NCBI RefSeq assembly: GCF_003286915.1
Contig: NZ_QMFY01000016.1
Span: 62,001 to 126,000 of the forward strand
DNA: 64,000 bases
Source: Pseudochryseolinea flava
GTDB taxonomy: Bacteria; Bacteroidota; Bacteroidia; Cytophagales; Cyclobacteriaceae
Direction of reading: 5' to 3'
Shown piece after piece: positions 25,463-33,005 of this stretch; the stretch's first letter is position 1, and each line of letters begins with the position of its first letter. Position numbers and translations under genes: made by a program. The notes beneath the pieces are model-generated. The model did no database searches. It was given only the letters and a program-made list of their open reading frames with translations, and was not told the DNA's origin.

Positions 25463-26185
25463 TCAATTCCGGTGAGACTTACGCCAACTTAGACTGGATG
25501 CTTTTTCTTGTAGCCACTCATAGATAGCTACATTCGATAGAATCAAAAGCATTCCATAAAAGATATCTTCTACTGGGATCGTGCCAATGCGGATGCCAAG
25601 ATTATGCGTGTTGTTGTACCAAACTACTTCACCTTCGATAAATGATCCTGTGAGAATTCCATTCACGATAAAAAAAGGAATGAGAATGACGGCGTAAGCA
25701 AAATAAAATCTTCCCATGTAACGCGGACGCAATTTTAATACAGACCACGCTAGGAAGAACGCGAGCATAATGAATGTGATGCCCGTATAAAGTCTTTCCA
25801 TATAGGCCGCGCCGATTACAAGCAATGTCACAATGAGGGCGCTCGATATCAGCTCGTGATGAGGATAAAGGAAATCATTTTCCATTAAGTGATTCAATGC
25901 AAAGTACGTGAATACGCAGGCGTAAGGAATGCAGATGAAGAAAAGTACTTCCTCAAGTGGGAGTGTGCCGATATACCAACCGGTGACATACTCGTTTCGG
26001 AATCCCCAAATATTGGCTTGGGTGAATACTTCATCCCAGACGAGGAAGATTATTGCCGGTATGGCGATCGCTGGAAGCAAGTATTTCCATTTCTTGTAAA
26101 ATGGCGCTTTAGGGTAAAAGCTCGCAAGAAAGGGGACAAGAATCGTGAGGATGTCGATTGTGAGATATAAATATTTGGGGTTCAA
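25463..26185 (-). CDS. Lycopene beta-cyclase, fused CrtYc/CrtYd type
   Basis: 240 residues with about seven membrane helices arranged as two similar lycopene-cyclase domains. Each carries the family signature: an acidic/Trp segment (FLVWDEVFTQANIWGF) before PLEEVLFFICIPY in the first copy, and VVWYNNTHNLGIRIGTIPVEDIFYG in the second. It converts lycopene to beta-carotene in the membrane. The only fitting start is a TTG at 26185: an in-frame TAG lies just upstream, and the N-terminus MNPKYLYL aligns with known relatives. It is last in the carotenoid operon, 9 bases after crtZ. Confidence 0.88.
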   Translation of the reverse strand: MNPKYLYLTIDILTILVPFLASFYPKAPFYKKWKYLLPAIAIPAIIFLVWDEVFTQANIWGFRNEYVTGWYIGTLPLEEVLFFICIPYACVFTYFALNHLMENDFLYPHHELISSALIVTLLVIGAAYMERLYTGITFIMLAFFLAWSVLKLRPRYMGRFYFAYAVILIPFFIVNGILTGSFIEGEVVWYNNTHNLGIRIGTIPVEDIFYGMLLILSNVAIYEWLQEKASSLSWRKSHRN

Positions 26186-26194
26186 TGGATGATA

Positions 26195-26689
26195 CTATTG
26201 AGTTTCTTGACGGTTTTGCTTAAAGCTAAATATTTTTGGCTCATATTTCTTCGGCGCATACAAAAAACCGAATGCTTCACAGTCTTCTTTCGTGTGTTTT
26301 GCATGATGAACGTAATGCGCGTTGATCATTCGTTGAAGGTAACGGCTCCTTTTCACCGGACGCCAACGTATCCGCTGGTGAACAATGATGTCGTGGAAAA
26401 TGAAATAGAAAATCCCATAGCATAAAATTCCTATCCCGACGGCAATCATATATGGATTGTAATGTACGATTGTGAAATAGTAGAAAATTGCGATCGAAGG
26501 AATGCTGAAAACAACAGCGAACAAATCATTGCGTTCTAGTTCGTGGTTGTGCACGGTGTGATGGGATTTGTGCCACACCCATAAGAAGCCATGCATAATA
26601 TATTTATGTGAAAACCACGCTACGAATTCCCAAAACAGAAATGTTGCAATCACGATGAAAGCACACAGTATGATTGTAAGTATACTCAT
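26195..26689 (-). CDS. crtZ: Beta-carotene 3-hydroxylase
   Basis: 164 residues, a di-iron membrane hydroxylase of the fatty acid hydroxylase superfamily. The histidine clusters are complete: HKYIMH (H28, H33), HKSHH (H40, H43, H44), H99 and H104, and HYVHH (H125, H128, H129). With the upstream lycopene cyclase product it would make zeaxanthin. Four helices flank the clusters. It begins 3 bases after the SRPBCC stop and is followed by the cyclase gene, so it is tightly inside the operon. Confidence 0.93.
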   Translation of the reverse strand: MSILTIILCAFIVIATFLFWEFVAWFSHKYIMHGFLWVWHKSHHTVHNHELERNDLFAVVFSIPSIAIFYYFTIVHYNPYMIAVGIGILCYGIFYFIFHDIIVHQRIRWRPVKRSRYLQRMINAHYVHHAKHTKEDCEAFGFLYAPKKYEPKIFSFKQNRQETQ

Positions 26690-26692
26690 GTT

Positions 26693-27178
26693 CTAATGTT
26701 TAAAATCGTGATCAGTTTTCTTATCGAAATATGTTTTTAACGTTTCGAACCTGTAGTCAAAAATACGACTTACCTCGCGTCCTACAAAAAGCCAATTGGC
26801 CAACTGACCGATCACGCCAAAGGGTATTGCATAATGCAATTCATCTGTCATCAACGTTCCGCCATTGTCTTCTGAAAAAGAATGTTGGTGATGCCAAAGT
26901 GCATAAGGGCCGAACCGTTGGTCGTCAACGAAATGATGAGGTTCGTTAACATGTGTTATCTCAGTAACCCAATGCAATGTCCACCAAGGGAATAGTTTGA
27001 TCTTGTAGCGAATCAATTGACCAGCGTACATTTTTTCACCTCCCGAAATCGACACGATATGAAATTTCATTCGCGGTGGAGTAATGGCGCCAAGATTGGC
27101 TGGCGATGAAAAGAATGTCCATGCCTCTTGAATTGAAATCGGAAGAAATTGCGTTCGCTTCAGGTGATATATTTTCAT
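26693..27178 (-). CDS. SRPBCC-fold (START-like) protein in the carotenoid operon
   Basis: 161 residues starting MKIYHLKRTQFLPISIQEAW, with the START/Bet v1 helix-grip pattern: N-terminal strand, FFSSPANLGAITPPRMKF, central strands (YKIKLFPWWTLHWVTEITHV, FGPYALWHHQHSFSEDNGGT) and a long C-terminal helix (REVSRIFDYRFETLKTYFDK). These folds hold a hydrophobic ligand in a cavity. Six bases separate it from the photolyase gene and three from crtZ. I infer a carotenoid-carrying or ring-modifying helper, but no catalytic residue supports a given reaction. Confidence 0.82.
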   Translation of the reverse strand: MKIYHLKRTQFLPISIQEAWTFFSSPANLGAITPPRMKFHIVSISGGEKMYAGQLIRYKIKLFPWWTLHWVTEITHVNEPHHFVDDQRFGPYALWHHQHSFSEDNGGTLMTDELHYAIPFGVIGQLANWLFVGREVSRIFDYRFETLKTYFDKKTDHDFKH

Positions 27179-27184
27179 TCTCCA

Positions 27185-28507
27185 CTAATCGTTTAAAGCT
27201 TTCTTATAAGTTTCCAATACACGTTCACGCGCAATCTTATGGTCTACTACCGGGGCTGGATATTTTGGTGTGCCCCATTCGGGAACCCACTGCTTGATGT
27301 ATTTGTGGTCCGCGTCAAACTTATCGGTTTGTAATTCTGGGTTGAACACGCGGAAATACGGTGCTGCGTCGCATCCAGAACTCGCAGCCCATTGCCATCC
27401 ACCATTGTTTGAGGCTAAGTCGTAATCTAATAGTTGTCGCGCAAAATAAGCTTCTCCCCAGCGCCAATCGATAAGGAGATGCTTGACAAGGAAACTCGCG
27501 GTAATCATCCTCACCCTGTTATGCATAAATCCTGTTGCATTCAATTCGCGCATGCCAGCATCGACGATTGGATAGCCGGTTTTTCCGTCACACCATTTCT
27601 CAAATTCTTTCTCATTATTCCGCCAGCGAATTTGATCGTATGCTGGCTTGAAAGCCTTATTCACAACGTGCGGAAAATGGAAAAGGATCATCGCATAGAA
27701 GTCGCGCCAGATTAATTCATTTAACCAAACTTCATTCTTTTTCAAAGCGATCTGCGCGAGTTTTCGGATGCTTACCGTTCCAAAACGAAGATGAACACTC
27801 AGCCGCGTTGTTCCCTTAATAGCCGGATAGTCGCGCGTCTTGTGATAGTTTTGAATAATGGCCTGTGAAATTACCCGTGGTGGAAAATAAGCATCACTTT
27901 TTCCAAAACCGATATCTTGAAGCGAGGGTGTATTTACCTTCTTAAACTTTTTAAAGTTATTGAAGTACTTTTCTGTAGGATACGATTTGAGAAAGAACTT
28001 GTTCAGCTTGGCTTTCCACTTTTTACTGTAAGGCGTAAAAATAGTATAGGGCTTCCCATCATCTTTTATGACTTCGTCCTTTTCAAAGATGACGTGATCT
28101 TTGAAGTGATGAAAAGCAATGTTTTTTTTCATCAGCAACGCCTTCACTTGATCGTCACGCTTGATCGCATATGGTTCAAAGTCATGGTTTGTATAAACAG
28201 CCTTCGCGTGAAGCCGGTCATACAATTTTATTGGATCACCATAAAAGATGAGCAACGAAGAGCCGAGTTCTTCAAGCTGTGACTTCAGTTGAAGCAACGA
28301 CTGATAGATGAAGTCAACACGTCGATCATTCTTATCCTCCAGTTCGTTTAAGATTACTGAATCAAAAATGAAAATGGGTACGACTTTACTGTTGCCATGC
28401 AAGGCGCGATAGAGGCCAGCGTTATCATCAAGACGCAAATCTCTTCGAAACCAGAAGATCGTGTCTTCAGGTTTAATGATCTCAAACAGCTGTTCATTAG
28501 ACCACAT
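27185..28507 (-). CDS. phr: Deoxyribodipyrimidine photolyase (cryptochrome/photolyase family)
   Basis: 440 residues. The N-terminal Rossmann part has IFWFRRDLRLDDNAGLYRAL; the C-terminal FAD domain has WRDFYAMILFHFPHV, the DAGMRELNATGFMHNRVRMI motif and WQWAASSGCDAAPYFRVFNP, which contacts flavin and DNA. It repairs UV-induced pyrimidine dimers using blue light. Its place inside the carotenoid operon links light protection with light repair. I use the ATG at 28507; the frame extends by one TTG codon. Whether it is a class I CPD photolyase or a (6-4)/DASH-like member cannot be settled by eye. Confidence 0.92.
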   Translation of the reverse strand: MWSNEQLFEIIKPEDTIFWFRRDLRLDDNAGLYRALHGNSKVVPIFIFDSVILNELEDKNDRRVDFIYQSLLQLKSQLEELGSSLLIFYGDPIKLYDRLHAKAVYTNHDFEPYAIKRDDQVKALLMKKNIAFHHFKDHVIFEKDEVIKDDGKPYTIFTPYSKKWKAKLNKFFLKSYPTEKYFNNFKKFKKVNTPSLQDIGFGKSDAYFPPRVISQAIIQNYHKTRDYPAIKGTTRLSVHLRFGTVSIRKLAQIALKKNEVWLNELIWRDFYAMILFHFPHVVNKAFKPAYDQIRWRNNEKEFEKWCDGKTGYPIVDAGMRELNATGFMHNRVRMITASFLVKHLLIDWRWGEAYFARQLLDYDLASNNGGWQWAASSGCDAAPYFRVFNPELQTDKFDADHKYIKQWVPEWGTPKYPAPVVDHKIARERVLETYKKALND

Positions 28508-28537
28508 CAAATAGATAATACTTAGTGATGCGGCATC

Positions 28538-29053
28538 TCATAGCGTGTAGTGTTGGTACTCGCCATGGTTGATAATCAATTTAAACCATTCGGTGTATTG
28601 CTCAGGATGACGTTTGATGTCGTCTTTCAATGAACCGATGTTGATGTATTTCCAATCTTCCACTTCGTCTGGGTTTACATTCGGAACGTTGTTGTACTGT
28701 CCGAAGTAGACATAGTCGAGTTCGTGTTCAGTAAGCCCTTGGTCGAGTTTTGCCGTATAGATAAATTTGTACGCGAACTTCGCTTGCAGATCGATACCCA
28801 TTTCTTGGTTTAACTTTCTCCGCGCTGCGTCATCCATCGATTCGTCTGGTAGGGGGTGGCTGCAACACGTGTTCGTCCACAAACCACCACTATGATATTT
28901 TTTCTTTGCTCTCTTTTGGAGAAGCAGTTCCCCCTTGTCATTAAAAAGTAGAATTGAAAAGGCGCGATGAAGTTTTCCACTGCGATGCGCTTCCATCTTT
29001 TCCATGGTCCCTATCGCATTGTCGGCTTCATCTACAAGTATTACTTTTTCCAT
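28538..29053 (-). CDS. idi: Isopentenyl-diphosphate delta-isomerase, type 1
   Basis: 171 residues of the Nudix superfamily. Conserved features are HRAFSILLFNDKGELLLQKR, the catalytic cysteine region LWTNTCCSHP and the Nudix-like region AARRKLNQEMGI. It balances isopentenyl and dimethylallyl diphosphate, feeding phytoene synthesis. The start overlaps the crtB stop by TAATG, so translation is coupled. Placement between crtB and phr is typical of Bacteroidota carotenoid operons. Confidence 0.94.
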   Translation of the reverse strand: MEKVILVDEADNAIGTMEKMEAHRSGKLHRAFSILLFNDKGELLLQKRAKKKYHSGGLWTNTCCSHPLPDESMDDAARRKLNQEMGIDLQAKFAYKFIYTAKLDQGLTEHELDYVYFGQYNNVPNVNPDEVEDWKYINIGSLKDDIKRHPEQYTEWFKLIINHGEYQHYTL

Positions 29054-29889
29054 TAAATCAAATTCAGTTGATGTTTAACAAATGAATAGGCCAATAGACC
29101 AGCCTTATGCCGATTTCTAATTCTAATTCGGTGCCGCATCACCAGCTCCGATGGCGTATTCTTAATTTTGTTGAAGAGTGCTTTGTAATAAACATAGGCT
29201 ACGTACACGCCGAACCTGGCGGACTTGGGAAGTTGTTTTATTCCTTTATATCCTTCATCGAAATCGTCTTTGATTTGCACTTCAATTTGCCGCTTACACT
29301 CTTCTGTAAAATGGTCCAGGTTGACGCCCGGAAAATAGCTTCGTCCCATTCCCGCATAGTCCGCATTCAAGTCACGAAGAAAGTTTATTTTTTGGAAAGC
29401 AGCTCCTAAACGCATCGCAAAAGGGGTAAGCTTATTATAATTTTCTTCGTTGCCATTGCAAAACACTTTCAAACACATTAATCCAACAACTTCAGCAGAC
29501 CCTAGGATGTAATTTTCATACGATTTTTGATCGTGCTCTTTGCATAAGAGATCCATCTCCATGCTTTTTAGAAACTGTTCGATAACGTCGTGGCCAATGT
29601 TATATTTATTCACCGTTGCTTGAAAACTATTAAGAATAGGATTTAAGCTAATCTTTTCTTGAATCGCTAGATAGGTCTCTGCTTTAAATCGTTTGAGGAG
29701 TGTATCCTTATCATAGTCATGAAAAGTGTCGACGATCTCATCGGCAAAACGCACAAATCCGTAGATCGCATAGATTGGATCGCGAAGTGAATGATCTAAA
29801 CAACGGATGCCTAATGAAAATGACGTGCTATACATTTTGGTCGTTAGCCTACTGCAACGCACGGATACTTTGTCGAAGAGTTCTTTCAT
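29053..29889 (-). CDS. crtB: Phytoene synthase
   Basis: 278 residues, trans-isoprenyl diphosphate synthase of the squalene/phytoene group. The first aspartate-rich motif is DEIVD (50-54); the second lies in NFLRDLNADYAGMGRSYFP. It condenses two geranylgeranyl diphosphates to phytoene. The gene overlaps crtI by ATGA and idi by TAATG, so crtI, crtB and idi form one coupled unit. The C-terminus is basic. Confidence 0.94.
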   Translation of the reverse strand: MKELFDKVSVRCSRLTTKMYSTSFSLGIRCLDHSLRDPIYAIYGFVRFADEIVDTFHDYDKDTLLKRFKAETYLAIQEKISLNPILNSFQATVNKYNIGHDVIEQFLKSMEMDLLCKEHDQKSYENYILGSAEVVGLMCLKVFCNGNEENYNKLTPFAMRLGAAFQKINFLRDLNADYAGMGRSYFPGVNLDHFTEECKRQIEVQIKDDFDEGYKGIKQLPKSARFGVYVAYVYYKALFNKIKNTPSELVMRHRIRIRNRHKAGLLAYSFVKHQLNLI

Positions 29890-31373
29890 AAGCGACTTTT
29901 TGTTTGCTGATGTCTTTTGATCAATTCATTAGCAACCACTTCACCCGAAATAATGGATGGTGGTACGCCTGGTCCGGGAACAGTCAGCTGTCCTGTATAA
30001 AACAGGTTATTTATTTTTTTGTTTATAATGGACGGTTTAAGATTAGCCGTTTGCCGGAGTGTGTTGGCAAGGCCATATGCATTTCCTTTAAACGCGTTGT
30101 AATCGGAAATAAAATCATTGTGCGCGTAGCTTCGTTTAAAAACAATATGGTCGCGGATCGATTCACCGGTAAGCGCCTCGAGTCTTTCCATCACAAGGTC
30201 GAAGTATGTGTTGCGCACAGCCTCGGTATCATTCAAACCAGGAGCAACAGGAATAAGAATAAAAATATTCTCCGAGTCTACTGGGGCCACGCTGTCGTCT
30301 GTCTTCGATGGACATGAAACATAAAACTGTGGCGCCGAGGGCCATTGCGGTTGCTCGTAAATTTCTTTTGCGTGTATTTTAAAATCTTGATCGAAAAATA
30401 GAGTGTGATGCAAGAGTCCTTTGATGCGTTTGTTCACCCCTAAAAAGTATATCAGGCTCGACGGCGCAAGCGTTCTGTTGTCCCAATAACGCGCATCGTA
30501 TCGTCTGTACTTTACAGGAATCAAATGTTGTTCAACGTGATGATAGTCGGCACCGGCAACAATATAGTCGAATGGTCTGAATTGTTCATTGACAACAAGG
30601 CCTTTTGCGCCGACGCCATTCATTTCAAGTTGCTGCACGGTGGAAGAAAGTTCGATTTTTACACCGCTTTTTTTGGCAATGGTAGCCATCGCGTCGATCA
30701 CTCTATGCATGCCACCCATTGGATACCATGTTCCTAACGACATGTCGGCGTAGTTCATCAAGCTATAAAGTGCGGGTGTCTTTTCGGGTGTGGCACCTAG
30801 GAAGAGAACAGGAAATTCAAGCAGTTGTATCAGGCGTGGATTCTTGAAGAATTTTCTGATGTATGAAGATATTGAGCTGAAAACATGTAACCGTGCAGCG
30901 TCTCGCATCAACTTAATGTCAAAAAATTCAGTCAATGAAAGGCCAGGTTTGTACACGAGATCCTTGATGCCAACATCATATTTGAATTTCCCCTCTTGCA
31001 AAAACTTGCGAAGTTGCTGGGCGCTTCCCGGTTCAATGCTTTCGAATAGTTTACAAAGCGCATCTTCTCCTGCGGGGATATCGAGATAGTCATCTTTCCC
31101 GTAGACAACGCGATAAGATGGATCTAATCTTTTAAGCGAGTAAAAATCTTTTGTGTCGAAGCCAAAGGCGTGAAAAAATTTGTCAAAAACATCAGGCATC
31201 CAATACCAACTTGGGCCCATGTCGAAAGTAAATCCAGCAGATGTAAACTTTCGCGCACGTCCACCGATCGAGTCGTTCTTTTCAAATAGGGTTACATCGA
31301 ATCCGGCCTTTGCTAGAAAGCACGCCGATGAAAGTCCAGCGAATCCAGATCCAATCACGCCGATTCTACTCAT
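29886..31373 (-). CDS. crtI: Phytoene desaturase
   Basis: 495 residues. The FAD-binding N-terminus is IGVIGSGFAGLSSACFLAKA; the C-terminal signature is FYTGQLTVPGPGVPPSIISG. It converts phytoene to lycopene by successive dehydrogenation. Length and motifs are those of the CrtI flavoenzyme. It is the first enzyme of the operon, 27 bases after the sigma-factor gene, and overlaps crtB by four bases. Confidence 0.95.
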   Translation of the reverse strand: MSRIGVIGSGFAGLSSACFLAKAGFDVTLFEKNDSIGGRARKFTSAGFTFDMGPSWYWMPDVFDKFFHAFGFDTKDFYSLKRLDPSYRVVYGKDDYLDIPAGEDALCKLFESIEPGSAQQLRKFLQEGKFKYDVGIKDLVYKPGLSLTEFFDIKLMRDAARLHVFSSISSYIRKFFKNPRLIQLLEFPVLFLGATPEKTPALYSLMNYADMSLGTWYPMGGMHRVIDAMATIAKKSGVKIELSSTVQQLEMNGVGAKGLVVNEQFRPFDYIVAGADYHHVEQHLIPVKYRRYDARYWDNRTLAPSSLIYFLGVNKRIKGLLHHTLFFDQDFKIHAKEIYEQPQWPSAPQFYVSCPSKTDDSVAPVDSENIFILIPVAPGLNDTEAVRNTYFDLVMERLEALTGESIRDHIVFKRSYAHNDFISDYNAFKGNAYGLANTLRQTANLKPSIINKKINNLFYTGQLTVPGPGVPPSIISGEVVANELIKRHQQTKSRL

Positions 31374-31400
31374 AGCTTTATAAGGTAAGCAGGAAGTTAA

Positions 31401-31901
31401 TTAATATCCTTGTAATCTTTTTTGGATTTCCTTGCGTGCATGAAAAATACGGTTCTTCACCGTACCAATCGGTATATGAAGATGTTCGGCAATCTCGTGA
31501 TACTTATAACCAGAAGTGTACATTTTGAATGGCGTAAGAAACTCGTCCTTAATGTGGTTTACGTTCTGCCAAATTTCTTTGAACTCAACACTTTCCTGTG
31601 GTCTGTTGAAGGTGTAGTCTTCTTCAACATTTAGATAATAAAGATCTTTTGTCCGATCATGACTTGTACGTTCGCGCTGCACACGCCTATAGTTGTTGAT
31701 AAAGGTGTTACGCATGATCGTGAACAGCCAGCCTTTCAAATTTGTGTCTTCTTTGAATTTGTCACGATAGGTCAACGCCTTTAATAAAGTGTCTTGTACG
31801 AGGTCATGTGACTCCTCTTTGTCGCGGGTAAAGCGTTTTGTGAAAGTCTGAAGAGTGCTCCGCAGACTTGCAATTTTGTATGAAAATTCAATGGCGGTCA
31901 T
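31401..31901 (-). CDS. ECF sigma factor heading the carotenoid operon
   Basis: 166 residues of the sigma-70 family: region 2 (about 24-90, SHDLVQDTLLKALTYRDKFK, LKGWLFTIMRNTFINNYRRV) and region 4 (about 110-166, YKYHEIAEHLHIPIGTVKNR). No anti-sigma gene is adjacent, unlike many ECF factors. It sits 27 bases upstream of crtI on the same strand, so it is co-transcribed and could drive the operon itself, or link it to other genes. Upstream lie a TATATTTG box and several TGTTTAA repeats. Light or B12 control through the neighbouring MerR protein is inference. Confidence 0.9.
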   Translation of the reverse strand: MTAIEFSYKIASLRSTLQTFTKRFTRDKEESHDLVQDTLLKALTYRDKFKEDTNLKGWLFTIMRNTFINNYRRVQRERTSHDRTKDLYYLNVEEDYTFNRPQESVEFKEIWQNVNHIKDEFLTPFKMYTSGYKYHEIAEHLHIPIGTVKNRIFHARKEIQKRLQGY

Positions 31902-31907
31902 GACTTT

Positions 31908-32001
31908 ATGTTTAATTGTTCGTTTTAAATGTTAAACAAATATAGGGCAAAGACGCAATTATGGTATATAATGTTTAATAAAAATGTTAGAACATTAAAC
32001 A
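31908..32001 (-). promoter_or_regulatory. Promoter of the sigma/carotenoid operon with clustered TGTTTAA repeats
   Basis: On the minus strand TATATTTG (31944-31937) fits the TAnnTTTG box and lies about 35 bases before the sigma-factor ATG. The heptamer TGTTTAA or its complement occurs four times: 31909-31915, 31932-31938, 31972-31978, 31995-32001. AATGTT-AG-AACATT (31983-31996) is a perfect inverted repeat. Expected chance count in 93 bases is about 0.02 at this base composition. The repeats are candidate operators for the CarH-like regulator encoded at 32043-32924. Confidence 0.6.
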
Positions 32002-32042
32002 AAAATTAACTTAAAGGATTTCAATAGCGGGGTTGAGAGTCG

Positions 32043-32924
32043 TTACTTGGCCAGCGTGGGAAGAATGTTTTTCAGCTCAAGGACGGTGGAAAAAGTTTGA
32101 ATGTTGTTGACTTTCAGTCCTTTGTAGCGCTGTATCTGTAAACCAGAGGCGAGGATCAATAGGTCGGGGAAGTCGTTGGTAAGTCGTTGAAAATACTGAT
32201 CGATTGGTTTGCTGGGCAGCGATGTAATGGAAGTAATAAGTGTTTGCGGTCGATGGATTTCGACAATTTTCATGAGGTCATCGTGGGGTACGTTTTGCCC
32301 AAGGTAATATGTTCTGTAGCCGGCTTTTCGGACCAGATAGTGATAAAATAATAGTCCAATTTCGTGCAACTCGTTTTCTGGAAGAAACAACAATACGCGA
32401 TGTGCTGACGTTGGCGGTAATGCTAATCCATCGATGGCAACGATAATTTTTTGTCGGACTAGATTAGAAATGAAATGTTCGTGCGCTGGTGTGATGTTTT
32501 TGGTTTGCCAGAGTACGCCGATTTTTTCAAGAAATGGATAGATCATCTCCGTGATCGTTTTCTCGAACCCGTAGCGAAGGATGAGTGTGTTTAGAATTTT
32601 TTCGAAATGTGCTTCGTCAATATCGATCATGGCTACCACCAATTGATCGATATGGATTGTTGCTTCATTTTTGATTTCGCTGATCTCTAACACTTTTTCA
32701 TGAACCTCTTTATCGGTCATGCTTGCAATGCGCGAGATTTTTATTCCGTAGTTGTTTAGTAAAGAGATGTTGATAATTCTTTTCAGATCTTCATCGGAAT
32801 AGAATCGGATATTGGTTTCAGTTCGGCTAGGGCTGATGAGGTTATGTCGCTTCTCCCAAATACGAATGGTGTGCGCCTTAATTCCCGAGAGTTGTTCCAG
32901 ATCTTTTATGGAATATTTCCCCAT
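32043..32924 (-). CDS. CarH/LitR-type MerR regulator with B12-binding light-sensor domain
   Basis: 293 residues. N-terminal MerR winged helix (1-70, YSIKDLEQLSGIKAHTIRIW). A four-helix bundle and cobalamin-binding Rossmann part follow. The light-sensing signatures are intact: W139, nine residues, E149-H150 (the W-x9-EH motif capping the upper face), and E185-L-H187-E-I-G190 (the lower axial histidine). In CarH proteins adenosylcobalamin in the dark favours tetramers that bind DNA; light breaks the Co-C bond and releases it. The gene is next to the sigma-factor gene and carotenoid operon, the normal target. Confidence 0.88.
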   Translation of the reverse strand: MGKYSIKDLEQLSGIKAHTIRIWEKRHNLISPSRTETNIRFYSDEDLKRIINISLLNNYGIKISRIASMTDKEVHEKVLEISEIKNEATIHIDQLVVAMIDIDEAHFEKILNTLILRYGFEKTITEMIYPFLEKIGVLWQTKNITPAHEHFISNLVRQKIIVAIDGLALPPTSAHRVLLFLPENELHEIGLLFYHYLVRKAGYRTYYLGQNVPHDDLMKIVEIHRPQTLITSITSLPSKPIDQYFQRLTNDFPDLLILASGLQIQRYKGLKVNNIQTFSTVLELKNILPTLAK

Positions 32925-32935
32925 GATCTACTTTT

Positions 32936-32957
32936 ATCAACCTTTAAACAGGTTGAT
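32936..32957 (-). promoter_or_regulatory. Palindrome upstream of the CarH-type gene, probable autoregulatory operator
   Basis: ATCAACCT (32936-32943), TTAAAC, AGGTTGAT (32950-32957): 8 perfect pairs with a 6-base centre, 11 bases before the start codon. The spacer plus next base reads TTAAACA, the complement of the TGTTTAA seen four times upstream of the sigma gene. It lies between the regulator and the divergent helicase gene. Confidence 0.55.
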
Positions 32958-33005
32958 GGGTAAATTGTTTTCCTGCCTTGGCCGGAAATTATAACTTTAT
33001 TTTTC

